In this document: positions 1-9,202 of the stretch, piece after piece
How positions within the stretch are numbered: the first letter of the stretch is position 1
How the letters are laid out: each line of letters begins with the position of its first letter
Assembly: GCA_046329575.1 (NCBI GenBank)
Contig: JAXLUJ010000004.1
Span: forward strand, 248,001-312,000
From: UBA1941 sp046329575
GTDB lineage: Bacteria > Bacteroidota > Bacteroidia > Chitinophagales > LD1
Length of the DNA stretch: 64,000 nt
Direction of reading: 5' to 3'
Made by a program: the position numbers and the translations under genes
Notes under the pieces: generated by a model
The model's input: only the letters and a program-made list of their open reading frames with translations
What the model was told of the DNA's origin: nothing
The model's database searches: none

Positions 1-1896
1 ATTATTACCCGAAATTGAGGACGCTGTTCCTAACTGAGGTGTTACTACAACATTCAAATTACTGGCAGCGCCGGTAAAGCAAGAATTAGAAGGTGTCACG
101 GAAATTACTCCGCTACTTGCCGTCAGGTAGTTTACTGAAATAGAATTTGAGCCTTGTCCGGCCGAAATGCTGGCTCCCGAAGGTACCGTCCAGAAATAGT
201 TGGTAGCACCCGAAACCGGACTTATAGAATAAGGAACCCCATTATCTCCATAACATATTGTAGTATCACCTGTAATAACGCCGGTGGTGCCAACATTAGG
301 CGTAACCGTTACGGATGTACTAGCTGCAATACCGCTAAAGCAGGAATTACTAGGAGTCATTGTAATATTTCCTGAAGTAGCAGTTCCCCAATTTACTGTA
401 ATGGAAGTAGTTCCTTGGCCGGTAAAGGTTGCGCCTGAAGGAACCGTCCACGTATATGTTGTAGCGGCTGTAACCGTTCCTGTAGTATAGGTTACGCCGG
501 TTTGACCCGCGCATACCGAACCTAACCCGCTGATTGTGCCGGTAGCCCCAAGAGCCGGAGTAACAGTAATCGATTTAGATGCTGTAGAACCAGTAAAGCA
601 CGCATTAGAAGGCTGCACTGTTATGCTGCCCCCAGTGGAAGATCCAAAATTAACAGTCACCGAAGTTGTTCCTTGGCCAAGTTGAATTGAAGCGCCGGAT
701 GGAACAGCCCATGTGTAAGTTGTGGCATTAGTTACCGAACCAATAGAGTAAACTACATTATTCTGACCGGAACATACTGTGGCCGGCCCGGAAATTGCTC
801 CCACACTGCCAATGGCATTCTGAATTGTAACTGCCAGAGAGGACGCCGCACCTGAGAAACAACCATTGCTTGGAACAACAGAAACACTACCTGAATTTGA
901 ACCAAAAGTTACTTGAATGGTCGTACTGCCCTGTCCGCTTGTAATCGATGCACCTGCAGGAACGCTCCAGGTGTAGGTGGTGGCATTAGAAACTGCAGCA
1001 ATCGAATAAACCTGTCCGGTAGCACCGGCGCATATAGCCGTATTTCCGGTTATCGCACCAGCTGCACCAACCGGCTGGGTCACCGTTATTGTTATTACAT
1101 TAGAACTTACTGTTGTGGTACCTCCTGAAAAATTGGTACAGAAAGTTACATCTCTTCTAAAATAGGTGGTTTGAGTTAAAGTTCCGGATGTATAAGTATT
1201 GCCATTGGCTCCGCCAATAGGATTCCATGTGAGCAGATCGGTACTAGAATACCACTGCACTCCACTATTATTTGTTGTAGGAGAAATAACATTGGTAAAA
1301 CTTGCAGGTGCAGTACCCGAACAAATTGTTTGACTTGACCCTATTGAACCAGCTGTGTAACCACTTTCAAAATAATAGCGGAAACGCCAACGGGCATTAT
1401 AATCATTAGTACTTCCATCGGAAGAACAGCCTGTACGACCACTATTATAATTCCCCGTAAAAGAACATGCCCCTACACTATTAATGAGAACATTGTTAGA
1501 GCCTGCATTTGGCGCACCCCAACCTCCGCAATCACCGTCTGCAGCACCACAAACAAACCCATCTACTTCCTGACCATTTAATTCAATGTTGATGGTATTG
1601 GTATAAAGCACACCGGACGCAGTATAATTTGTAGTTGGCGAAAAAGGGGTATATGAGCCACATCCACAATCCGTACAAGAAGAATTATACGTTCCGCTAT
1701 AAGCTCCTACGCCACTATGCTTCACATGAAAATCAACACTTGGATCTGGCGATCCATTGCAATCACCACAGTCGCCACCGGTCTGCGCGGCATCCACAGG
1801 GTCTACCTCCAAGTACACATTAACCTGAGCAGAGCTATAGGTTGTTACTAACAAAAATGCCACTGCGGACAATAACGAGTAAAATTGTTTCTTCAT
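1..1896 (-). CDS. Secreted PKD-like repeat protein, partial (C-terminus off left edge)
   Basis: An open frame of 632 codons reads without a stop from an ATG at 1896 down to base 1, so the gene continues beyond the window. The N-terminus (MKKQFYSLLSAVAFLLVTT then YSSAQ) is a signal peptide. Residues about 25-190 are Cys/Gly-rich with several CxxC pairs. From about residue 270 onward come at least four tandem modules of roughly 86 residues (about 259 bp), each with the pattern TYTW-VPSGASI-GQGT-I-V-NFG-SG-I-V-PSN-CF-G. This is the PKD-like/Ig-like repeat style of large Bacteroidota surface or T9SS-exported proteins. Export through T9SS is inferred; the C-terminal sorting domain would lie outside. 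It has its own promoter (1963-1993). The substrate or binding partner is unknown. Confidence 0.85.
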   Translation of the reverse strand, partial: MKKQFYSLLSAVAFLLVTTYSSAQVNVYLEVDPVDAAQTGGDCGDCNGSPDPSVDFHVKHSGVGAYSGTYNSSCTDCGCGSYTPFSPTTNYTASGVLYTNTINIELNGQEVDGFVCGAADGDCGGWGAPNAGSNNVLINSVGACSFTGNYNSGRTGCSSDGSTNDYNARWRFRYYFESGYTAGSIGSSQTICSGTAPASFTNVISPTTNNSGVQWYSSTDLLTWNPIGGANGNTYTSGTLTQTTYFRRDVTFCTNFSGGTTTVSSNVITITVTQPVGAAGAITGNTAICAGATGQVYSIAAVSNATTYTWSVPAGASITSGQGSTTIQVTFGSNSGSVSVVPSNGCFSGAASSLAVTIQNAIGSVGAISGPATVCSGQNNVVYSIGSVTNATTYTWAVPSGASIQLGQGTTSVTVNFGSSTGGSITVQPSNACFTGSTASKSITVTPALGATGTISGLGSVCAGQTGVTYTTGTVTAATTYTWTVPSGATFTGQGTTSITVNWGTATSGNITMTPSNSCFSGIAASTSVTVTPNVGTTGVITGDTTICYGDNGVPYSISPVSGATNYFWTVPSGASISAGQGSNSISVNYLTASSGVISVTPSNSCFTGAASNLNVVVTPQLGTASSISGNN

Positions 1897-1962
1897 AAAC
1901 GAGCACGTATTGATAACAAAAACGGAAACAATACTGTCTCCGTTTCGTAAAAAGGTTTCGCT

Positions 1963-1993
1963 CAAATATAGATACTTCACACATATATCCAAA
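1963..1993 (-). promoter_or_regulatory. Bacteroidota-type promoter of the PKD-repeat gene
   Basis: On the minus strand, TTTG (1990-1993) is followed by 19 bases and then TATATTTG (1963-1970), an exact match to the TTTG-N17..23-TAnnTTTG pattern of Bacteroidota housekeeping promoters. It lies about 67 bases upstream of the ATG at 1896. Confidence 0.75.
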
Positions 1994-2113
1994 AAACAGG
2001 ACGCAAAAACAGATTATCCACACATTGGATGCATTATCTCCTTGCTACACAATAGTCAAAACATCTAAACAAAAATGCGTTCACTTGTTATAACTTCGCT
2101 CCAAATATTTTAA

Positions 2114-3439
2114 ATGCTGAATGCAATCTCTCCAATAGATGGGCGGTACTCTGACAAAACAGAACCACTTCGGTCCTATTTTTCAGAGTATGGATTGATC
2201 AAGTATCGCGTATTCGTTGAGATCGAATATTTCATTAAGCTCTCTAAAATACCGTTGCCACAACTCGCCAATTTTTCGGAAGAAAAAGTCAATCAGATTC
2301 GAAAAATTTCAGAGAACTTTTCATACGCCGATGCTGAATGTATAAAGGCTATTGAAAAAACGACGAATCACGATGTGAAGGCTGTGGAGTACTTCCTGAA
2401 AGAGCAATTCCAACGCCTTGGTCTGGAGCATTTCAGCGAGTTTATTCACTTTGGCCTAACTTCACAGGACATCAATAATACTGCGATTCCGCTTTCAGTG
2501 AAAGCTGCGCTTGAAGCAGTTTATTATCCTTCAATAGAAAATGTAATTGCTGCGATAAGCTCATTAGCCTCACAATGGCAAACAATTCCCATGTTAGCCC
2601 GAACACATGGTCAGCCCGCGTCGCCGACAACCTTAGGAAAGGAGTTGATGGTTTTTGCTACCCGGCTTGATCTTCAACTGAAAGAATTGAAACGCTTACC
2701 TCATGCGGCAAAATTTGGAGGTGCCACTGGAAATTTCAACGCGCATTTTGTCGCTTACCCTGAAGTAAATTGGAATCAATTTGCCGAAGATTTTTTGTCA
2801 GAACTGAGCCTTAATAGAAGTTATCCAACTACTCAAATCGAACACTACGATTTTCTTGCTGCGCAATGCGATGCCATGAAGCGCATCCATACGATAATGA
2901 TTGACCTATGCCGTGATATCTGGACTTACATTTCTTTTGATTACTTCAAGCAAAAACTTAAAGATGGAGAAATAGGCTCTTCTGCCATGCCACATAAAGT
3001 AAATCCTATCGATTTCGAAAATGCGGAAGGTAATCTTGCACTGGCCAATGCATTGCTGGAGTTTTTTGCTTCTAAACTACCGATATCACGACTGCAGCGC
3101 GACTTAACTGATTCTACCGTACTTCGGAATTTGGGAGGTCCGTTTGCGCATGCTCTGATAAGTACGAATAGTATTGAAAAAGGTCTTTCCAAATTAATTT
3201 TGAATGAGCAAAAAATCAAGGATGATCTCGCTGCAAACTGGATAATTGTAGCAGAGGCCATTCAAACTGTATTAAGGAGAGAAAGCTATCCAAAGCCCTA
3301 CGAAAAGTTAAAGGAGCTCACCCGTGGTCAGGTTATCACAGAAAAAACCATACGCGATTTCGTGAACAGTTTAGATGTGAAAGAAGAGTTGAAAGAAGAA
3401 CTTCGGCGAATTAGTCCATTTAACTACATAGGAAAATAA
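2114..3439 (+). CDS. purB: Adenylosuccinate lyase
   Basis: Cytoplasmic lyase that removes fumarate from SAICAR and from adenylosuccinate, in purine and AMP synthesis. The 441-residue protein starts with the PurB-typical ISPIDGRYSDK and carries the fumarase/aspartase superfamily signature GSSAMPHKVNPIDFENAEGN near residue 292, which includes the mobile catalytic serine loop. TSQDINNT (about 118-125) and the TARTHGQPASPT region (about 160-172) are the other substrate-binding blocks. The length is close to the E. coli-type enzyme (456). Start: ATG at 2114 just before the conserved N-terminus. It is monocistronic and ends at the bidirectional terminator at 3444-3470. Confidence 0.96.
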   Translation: MLNAISPIDGRYSDKTEPLRSYFSEYGLIKYRVFVEIEYFIKLSKIPLPQLANFSEEKVNQIRKISENFSYADAECIKAIEKTTNHDVKAVEYFLKEQFQRLGLEHFSEFIHFGLTSQDINNTAIPLSVKAALEAVYYPSIENVIAAISSLASQWQTIPMLARTHGQPASPTTLGKELMVFATRLDLQLKELKRLPHAAKFGGATGNFNAHFVAYPEVNWNQFAEDFLSELSLNRSYPTTQIEHYDFLAAQCDAMKRIHTIMIDLCRDIWTYISFDYFKQKLKDGEIGSSAMPHKVNPIDFENAEGNLALANALLEFFASKLPISRLQRDLTDSTVLRNLGGPFAHALISTNSIEKGLSKLILNEQKIKDDLAANWIIVAEAIQTVLRRESYPKPYEKLKELTRGQVITEKTIRDFVNSLDVKEELKEELRRISPFNYIGK

Positions 3440-3443
3440 AAAA

Positions 3444-3470
3444 GGCGGCAGATATCTGCCGCCTTTTTTT
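3444..3470. terminator. Bidirectional rho-independent terminator
   Basis: A perfect 20-base palindrome (3444-3463, 10-bp stem GGCGGCAGAT) is flanked by A-rich sequence on the left and seven T on the right. It sits between the convergent stops of purB (3439) and the subunit IV gene (3469) and can terminate both. Confidence 0.92.
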
Positions 3471-3843
3471 AGAATACGTTTAGTATACTTCTCATATGTT
3501 GCCAACTTCCTCCTTCATATGAAAAGGCAATAATCGCCCAAATCAAGAAACTGAAAGAAAACGCAACTGTCATAAAGAAGCCTTTTGTTTCGTGCTTAAG
3601 GTGCATAAACGTTCCCATAATGTAGATCACTTTGATAACCGACATGATCGCTACAAATAGATTGATTGGCCACTTTGGTCCGCCATTCATAAAGTGGTCA
3701 TAGGCCAAGGCGGCCATAACTTCCACAACTGTTACGGCAGAAAGTATCCAAATGGTCTTCCATACCTCTGAGCGGCCTGTAGAATATTCACTTTCTGACC
3801 AATGTAAGTGGCCTTCCGGCATTTCATGATTTTCAGCTGACAT
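3469..3843 (-). CDS. Cytochrome c oxidase subunit IV family protein
   Basis: Small membrane subunit (124 aa) of the haem-copper oxidase, of the prokaryotic COX4/CyoD-like type. After a polar N-terminus rich in His, Glu and Ser there are three hydrophobic segments at about residues 29-51, 62-81 and 89-110, as usual for the family. Its role is structural or in assembly; it carries no redox centre. It is the last gene of the actA-to-cox run, 36 bases after the upstream subunit III gene, and ends at the shared terminator with purB. Family assignment rests mainly on the three-helix pattern and position. Confidence 0.85.
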   Translation of the reverse strand: MSAENHEMPEGHLHWSESEYSTGRSEVWKTIWILSAVTVVEVMAALAYDHFMNGGPKWPINLFVAIMSVIKVIYIMGTFMHLKHETKGFFMTVAFSFSFLIWAIIAFSYEGGSWQHMRSILNVF

Positions 3844-3879
3844 AATATTTTATTAAATCTAATTTTTATGAAATAAAGT

Positions 3880-4575
3880 TTACAATAGGTAAAAGCAAAG
3901 GAAAACGTATACCCAAACCAAGTCAACAAAGTGCCAGTATAAGCCAATTTTTTCAACCATTTCGTAATGACCGCGACGTTCGTAAGTTCCGTTCATCGTA
4001 TTTACCATCAACAGAATAAGTAACACCACCCCACCTAATACGTGAAGACCGTGAAAACCTGTGATAATAAAGAACAATTGACCAAAGTTGAGCACTTTAG
4101 TTGCAGCAGCAACACTTGTTGGAGTCATTCCTTCATGAATCAAATGTGTCCATTCCAGATATTGGCAGCCTAAAAACATTAAGCCACACATAATCGTGGG
4201 GATCAAAAATTTCACTACTCCCCATTTATTCATCATATAGCCTTCCTGCACCGCACGTACCATGGTATAAGAACTTACAATAAGAAGAAAGGTCATGAAA
4301 CTTACGAATACCAATGGTGCTGAAATGCCATCCAGTCCGTGGATCGGAATTGATTTGAACACTTCTGCCGGCTTTGGCCAGCTTTCTGATTGCGTAAACC
4401 GCAATGAGGCATAAGTAATCAGAAACGACGCAAAGGTGAACGTATCCGAAATAAGGAAATACCACATCATGATTTTTCCATAACTAATACCGAAAGGGGA
4501 ATGTCCGCCTTTCCAGAGTTCCACCTCTGATTTCTTTTCATGCGCGCCGGCATGATCAATAGTTGCTGAAGCCAT
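3880..4575 (-). CDS. coxC: Cytochrome c oxidase subunit III (second copy)
   Basis: COX3-family membrane subunit of the terminal oxidase (231 aa), which stabilises the CoxA core. Hydrophobic helices cover most of the protein; the C-terminal part has the family pattern ITGFHGLHVLGG (about 162-173) and YWHFVDLVWVYVF (about 213-225). This copy is longer than the neighbouring subunit III (212 aa) and has an N-terminal extension with HAGAHEKKSEVELWKGG. Two adjacent COX3-like genes are common in Bacteroidota ACIII-oxidase clusters. The start at 4575 is 25 bases after the stop of the previous gene. Confidence 0.93.
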   Translation of the reverse strand: MASATIDHAGAHEKKSEVELWKGGHSPFGISYGKIMMWYFLISDTFTFASFLITYASLRFTQSESWPKPAEVFKSIPIHGLDGISAPLVFVSFMTFLLIVSSYTMVRAVQEGYMMNKWGVVKFLIPTIMCGLMFLGCQYLEWTHLIHEGMTPTSVAAATKVLNFGQLFFIITGFHGLHVLGGVVLLILLMVNTMNGTYERRGHYEMVEKIGLYWHFVDLVWVYVFLCFYLL

Positions 4576-4600
4576 TCGTCTAATTTTTAAATGCTGTTGT

Positions 4601-5239
4601 TTACCGGTAATTTAAATAAAAAAAGATATACAGATACACCCAAACGATGTCGATATAATGCCAAAAAGTTACCAGCAATTCCATATGCAATTGCCGTTTA
4701 GGATTGATGATATTCCTTAACTCATATAATTCATCTTTTCTTGCACGAACTGCAAAAATAAGAACCATCAATGTTACCAACAATGCAACAACAATGTGCA
4801 GACCATGCATACCAGGAATCAAGTACAAAAACTGGCCTGAAATATTTCCATTAATCGGCTTTCCCATTTGAGTGAGTACCCGCCAACCTTGAATCTGTGT
4901 TAACAAAAATGCCACGGCCAAAACAAGACCGCTGAATAACAACCAACGAAATGCTTTGAAATTGGCCTTCCGATACATTAAAAGTGAAGCATGCATGCTT
5001 ACGCTAACCGCAATAATAATGGCTGTACTAACCATGAAAATTCCAGGCAACCTGAAATTTTCCCAAGCCTGAAAATCGCCTCTTCTTAGGATTACAGCAC
5101 TTGTCAATCCGGCGAAGAACATGGTCATACTAGCCATAGCCACCCATAATGCAAACTTCTGAGGATGAATTCCGGTATATTCGGTATTTTCCTTCAGCTC
5201 TTGCATGTAGCTATCCGTTCTGCCTATTGTTCCCACCAT
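4601..5239 (-). CDS. Cytochrome c oxidase subunit III (first copy)
   Basis: COX3-family membrane protein (212 aa). It has five hydrophobic segments, the conserved PGMHGLHIVVALL (about 143-155) and the C-terminal FWHYIDIVWVYLYIFFYL. It lies directly after ctaB (7 bases between ctaB stop at 5247 and this start at 5239) and before the second COX3 gene. An internal ATG at 5206 is an alternative start (MQELKENTEYTGIHP); the longer form is kept because it follows the ctaB stop closely. It probably replaces part of the seven-helix subunit III of other bacteria, but the division of labour between the two copies cannot be read from sequence. Confidence 0.92.
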   Translation of the reverse strand: MVGTIGRTDSYMQELKENTEYTGIHPQKFALWVAMASMTMFFAGLTSAVILRRGDFQAWENFRLPGIFMVSTAIIIAVSVSMHASLLMYRKANFKAFRWLLFSGLVLAVAFLLTQIQGWRVLTQMGKPINGNISGQFLYLIPGMHGLHIVVALLVTLMVLIFAVRARKDELYELRNIINPKRQLHMELLVTFWHYIDIVWVYLYIFFYLNYR

Positions 5240-5246
5240 ATTCTAG

Positions 5247-6155
5247 TTAATATCTTCCGAAAACGAAGGCCATCTGCACCAACGGTAAATAACCGAATGA
5301 AGCAAACATTACCTTTTTCGCAGAAGCGTCATCACACTTTTTATAAAAATCTAAGCTAAGCCATAAAAAATAGAAACCATATGCGGCAACCACCATGGTG
5401 CTTATGAATCCTGTCCAATGCATAAAATAGGGTACAACAGAAACCACCAATAAGCCTGCACAATAAATCACTGAGTGAATAGCGCTTAAGCGTGTTTTAC
5501 CTGTTGCGGAAGGAAGCATCATAATTCCGGCTTTCAGATAATCTTCGTATCGAAGCCAGGCAATTGACCAAAAGTGAGGAAACTGCCAAAGAAATTGTAC
5601 TGAAAACAGTGTTATAGCCACAAAATAGTTGATCTCGCCTCCGGCGCATGCGCAAACATATCCTATCATAGGGGGAAGAGCCCCCGGGATAGCTCCAATA
5701 AATACAGCTATAGAAGATATACGTTTCATAGGAGTATAGATGAAAGCGTAGGTGAGCAATGACACCGCCGCCAAAACTCCGGCAGTGAGGTTGAATTCAA
5801 ATGCCAATAACAACACCCCTAAAATTCCCATAGCCCCTGCTGCAATCATAGCTTCAGCTGTACTCATCGAACCAATAGGTAAAGGACGATTCATTGTACG
5901 ATCCATTAATCGGTCACTATCCTTTTCAATCACTTCATTTAAAGCATTGGAAGAACAAGTAACCAATAGTCCGGCAATCGTGAATAATGCAAACTGAAAC
6001 CAATTGATGGTGAGTATTTCGGAACCGAATAAATAACCAAGCATGGCTGAAAATGCCACTGTCATACTAAGCCGTAGCTTAGTCAAAGCAGCATAATCGC
6101 GCAATTTTTGCAGCAATATACTTTCAGATGCGGTTGATGATCCTACTACCTTCAC
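5247..6155 (-). CDS. ctaB: Protohaem IX farnesyltransferase (haem O synthase)
   Basis: Polytopic UbiA-family prenyltransferase (302 aa) that attaches farnesyl to haem B to make haem O, the precursor of haem A for CoxA. The Asp-rich motif lies in NALNEVIEKDSDRLMDRTMN (about 71-90) followed by RPLP, as in CtaB/CyoE, and a second loop holds YTPMKR. About nine helices can be seen. The start codon is GTG (complement of 6153-6155), five bases after the coxA stop; the next in-frame ATG falls inside the first helix region and would truncate it. Haem A synthase (ctaA) is not in the window. Confidence 0.94.
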   Translation of the reverse strand: MKVVGSSTASESILLQKLRDYAALTKLRLSMTVAFSAMLGYLFGSEILTINWFQFALFTIAGLLVTCSSNALNEVIEKDSDRLMDRTMNRPLPIGSMSTAEAMIAAGAMGILGVLLLAFEFNLTAGVLAAVSLLTYAFIYTPMKRISSIAVFIGAIPGALPPMIGYVCACAGGEINYFVAITLFSVQFLWQFPHFWSIAWLRYEDYLKAGIMMLPSATGKTRLSAIHSVIYCAGLLVVSVVPYFMHWTGFISTMVVAAYGFYFLWLSLDFYKKCDDASAKKVMFASFGYLPLVQMAFVFGRY

Positions 6156-6160
6156 TGTTG

Positions 6161-7993
6161 TTACTTATGCTCAACTTCGCCCGGTGCTAATGGCGTAGAT
6201 TGCGATGTATAATTTCTTCCATTTACGCTGTAGTCATATGGCCAGCGGTGTACTGATGGAATTTCACCAGGCCAGTTGCCGTGTATACGTTCAACAGGAG
6301 CGGTCCATTCCAAGGTATTTCCCTCCCAAGGATTGGCATAATGATGGCCATCCTCTGCTAACTTACCTTCTACTTTGCGTCCTTTAAAAATGCTGTAAAA
6401 GAAGTTTACTACAAACACTAATTGTGCAAGGAATACTACAATCGCAGCTATAGAGATGAACTCTGTAAGGAAGTTGAAATTATTAAAGGTCTCAAAATTT
6501 CCAAAGGTGTAGTATCGGCGTGGCAGTCCGGTCATAAAATGCATTGGGAAGAAAATTGCATAACCTCCAATCAAAGTGATATAGAAGTGAATGTACCCTA
6601 GTGTATCATTCATAAAGCGCCCGTAAAAACGAGGGAACCAATGATACACTCCCGCAAACATACCGAAGAACGCTGCAACACCCATTACGATATGGAAGTG
6701 GGCCACTACAAAGTAGGTATCATGAAGCTGAATATCTATGGAAGAATTGCCCAACATCAGGCCGGTAAGACCTCCGGAGATGAACATAGAAACAAAACCT
6801 ATGGCGAATAACATCGGAGGGTTTAAGCGCAAACTGCCTCTCCAGATCGTACCAATCCAGTTGAATACTTTAATAGCCGAAGGAACTGCGATCAATAAAG
6901 TAAATAATACGAAAACGGCTGCCAGATTAGGGTTCAAACCGGTTACGAACATATGGTGCGCCCATACCAGGAAGGAAATAATTACGATTGCCATAATAGA
7001 TACTACCATCGCACGATATCCGAAAATAGGTTTCCGGGAATGCACGGAAAGCACTTCCGAAACAATTCCCATAGCTGGGAGAATAATGATGTAAACTTCC
7101 GGGTGACCTAAGAACCAGAAGAGGTGTTGGAACAGGATTGGTGAACCACCTTTGTAATCGAGCAGGTTTCCGTTTACAATAATTTGATTCAGATAAAAAG
7201 AAGTTCCCAACAACCTGTCAAATTCCAATAAAGATACACCTGCCAGTAGAGCCGGGAAGGACAAAATACCCAACACCGCAGTAAACATGAAAGCCCAGAT
7301 TGTTAACGGCAAACGCATCATGCTCATACCTTTCGTACGCAGGTTAAGTACAGTGGCAACATAATTCAAGCCGCCAAGAAGCGATGATATAATGAAAAAG
7401 GTCATCGCTAAAGCCCACAAATCAAAACCCAATCCAGACCCCTTATTTATAGCCAGATCACGCATGCCATTCAAAGGAGGATAAGCCGTCCAGCCGCCAG
7501 AAGCCGGACCGGTTTGAATAAAAAAGGAGGTAAACATCACCACTGATGCGGCGAAAAAGAACCAATAAGAAAGCATATTAATAAAACCGGATGCCATATC
7601 GCGAGCGCCTATCTGATATGGAATAAGAAGGTTTGCGAATGTTCCTGAGAGCCCGCCTGTAAGTACGAAAAACACCAGAATGGTACCGTGCATGGTAACA
7701 AGCGACAAATAAAACTCATTACTAATCTTCCCTCCTTCGGCCCATTTACCTAAAAAGGTTTCCAGAATAGGAAAACTCTCGTTAGGCCACCCTAATTGCA
7801 TTCTGAAAAATACGGAAAGCAACCCCCCAACAATCCCCCAAAAGATACCTGTAATCAGGAATTGCTTCGCAATTGTTTTGTGATCGGTACTAAAAATGTA
7901 CGTTTCCAGCCAAGATGGCTCATGGTGATGCTCATGACCATGAACGTGGCTGTGGTCAACGTTTACTGAATGTGATTCTACTATAGCGCTCAT
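6161..7993 (-). CDS. coxA: Cytochrome c oxidase subunit I
   Basis: Catalytic subunit (610 aa) of an aa3-type proton-pumping oxidase in the cytoplasmic membrane. All ligand blocks are visible: the haem a histidine in TMHGTILVF (about 100), the CuB/crosslink motif GHPEVY (about 293-298), the two CuB histidines in AHHMFVTG (about 343-350) and HDTYFVVAHFHIVMG (about 421-435) with the haem histidines. GHPEVY with its Glu indicates the A1 family. The N-terminus is rich in His (SHVHGHEHHHEPSW). It lies between coxB (33-base gap) and ctaB in the actA-cox run, which is consistent with the oxidase forming a supercomplex with ACIII. Confidence 0.97.
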   Translation of the reverse strand: MSAIVESHSVNVDHSHVHGHEHHHEPSWLETYIFSTDHKTIAKQFLITGIFWGIVGGLLSVFFRMQLGWPNESFPILETFLGKWAEGGKISNEFYLSLVTMHGTILVFFVLTGGLSGTFANLLIPYQIGARDMASGFINMLSYWFFFAASVVMFTSFFIQTGPASGGWTAYPPLNGMRDLAINKGSGLGFDLWALAMTFFIISSLLGGLNYVATVLNLRTKGMSMMRLPLTIWAFMFTAVLGILSFPALLAGVSLLEFDRLLGTSFYLNQIIVNGNLLDYKGGSPILFQHLFWFLGHPEVYIIILPAMGIVSEVLSVHSRKPIFGYRAMVVSIMAIVIISFLVWAHHMFVTGLNPNLAAVFVLFTLLIAVPSAIKVFNWIGTIWRGSLRLNPPMLFAIGFVSMFISGGLTGLMLGNSSIDIQLHDTYFVVAHFHIVMGVAAFFGMFAGVYHWFPRFYGRFMNDTLGYIHFYITLIGGYAIFFPMHFMTGLPRRYYTFGNFETFNNFNFLTEFISIAAIVVFLAQLVFVVNFFYSIFKGRKVEGKLAEDGHHYANPWEGNTLEWTAPVERIHGNWPGEIPSVHRWPYDYSVNGRNYTSQSTPLAPGEVEHK

Positions 7994-8026
7994 AATTCCT
8001 TTTGTATTTTTTAAACTCTGGCTAAC

Positions 8027-9154
8027 TTATTTTTTAATCAATTGGGCGGTCACTTTTGTTACTGCAGCAGTATCTGATTTCACTTCTTCTGACGAAGCCG
8101 CGGCTTCTGCCGGTGCAGCAGCTGGTTTAATTGTGCTTTCATAGTATGAAGTTTGCTTAGAAACCCATTCCTTATATTCTGCTTCGTCCTTAACTACAAC
8201 AACTTCTCGTTGCATTCCGTAGTGTGAACGGCCACAAAGTTCGGTGCAGGCTAATTCATATTTAAAGGTTTGCCAACGTGGTTGATTAGTTTCAGGATTA
8301 ATAGTATTCCACCACGCTTTAGTGCTCAGATACTGACGCATTTCCTCTGTGGTATACTTTGGTACAAAGTAAAATTGAGTGGGAATCCCTGGAACACAGT
8401 CCATTTTTACACGGAAATGAGGCAAATAAAAAGAGTGGATAACGTCTAACGCCCCCAATTTTACTAAAACTGGTTTATCCTTAATCAATACCAATTTATC
8501 GGCCATAAAGTCGTCATGACTGTTTTGATCATCCCAATCAATACCCAATTCATTGGTTGGAGTGATATGTTCCTTATCTATAATGCGCTTCCCAAATTTA
8601 TTGTCCTTACCTGGATAGCGAACCATCCAATTGAATTGTTTAGCGGTAACTTCAACCACCATCATATTTTTATCACGAGCCTCTACGTTGAAAATCTTGA
8701 ACCATGTTTGCATTCCTAAAACAACTAATACGGCCAAAACAACAGCCGGTATCGCAGTCCAAACTACTTCCAATTTGTTGTTATGAGAATAAAAATACGC
8801 TTGCTTATTTCTAGACTGATTGTATTTCCATGCAAAGAAAAACAGCGCAAAATTTGTTAGTACAAAAACAACTGAAATAAAGCCTAAAGTAATATAAAAC
8901 AAGCGGTCAGTAGCTTCACCATGATAGGATGCCGGCCGCGGAATCATGATAGGTACTAACAAGTCTAATTGATATAGAATGCTGATAAAGAGCAATACCA
9001 CGAATGATAATAATGCAATACCATTCCAACGACTTTTGGCGTCGTAATTATCTGCCTTTCCGGACAGAACTTCTGACAACTCATTGGCGCGGCCTACCAA
9101 CACCAATACTGTAAATAATAAAACTAAAACTGCGAATGCTATAAATGCTATCAT
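8027..9154 (-). CDS. coxB: Cytochrome c oxidase subunit II (CuA)
   Basis: Electron-entry subunit (375 aa). Helices precede a periplasmic cupredoxin domain with a full CuA set: His in LGALDVIHSFYLPHF and the cluster CTELCGRSHYGM (Cys, Glu, Cys, His, Met). It has no CxxCH, so it lacks the fused cytochrome c domain of caa3 enzymes. Two features differ from textbook subunit II: additional hydrophobic segments near residues 2-20 and 45-68 before the two usual ones (about 84-112 and 130-152), and an Ala/Glu-rich tail after the CuA domain. Electrons presumably arrive straight from ACIII haems. It starts 48 bases after the actF stop. Confidence 0.94.
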   Translation of the reverse strand: MIAFIAFAVLVLLFTVLVLVGRANELSEVLSGKADNYDAKSRWNGIALLSFVVLLFISILYQLDLLVPIMIPRPASYHGEATDRLFYITLGFISVVFVLTNFALFFFAWKYNQSRNKQAYFYSHNNKLEVVWTAIPAVVLAVLVVLGMQTWFKIFNVEARDKNMMVVEVTAKQFNWMVRYPGKDNKFGKRIIDKEHITPTNELGIDWDDQNSHDDFMADKLVLIKDKPVLVKLGALDVIHSFYLPHFRVKMDCVPGIPTQFYFVPKYTTEEMRQYLSTKAWWNTINPETNQPRWQTFKYELACTELCGRSHYGMQREVVVVKDEAEYKEWVSKQTSYYESTIKPAAAPAEAAASSEEVKSDTAAVTKVTAQLIKK

Positions 9155-9202
9155 ATATCTCTAGGTTAAATCCTTTCTATTTTATAAAACGACAAGTTAA
9201 TA

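Noticed and set aside
1835..2023. A 62-codon minus-strand frame overlapping the start of the PKD-repeat gene
   Set aside because: It lies in a different frame across the promoter and signal peptide of that gene, with no recognisable features.
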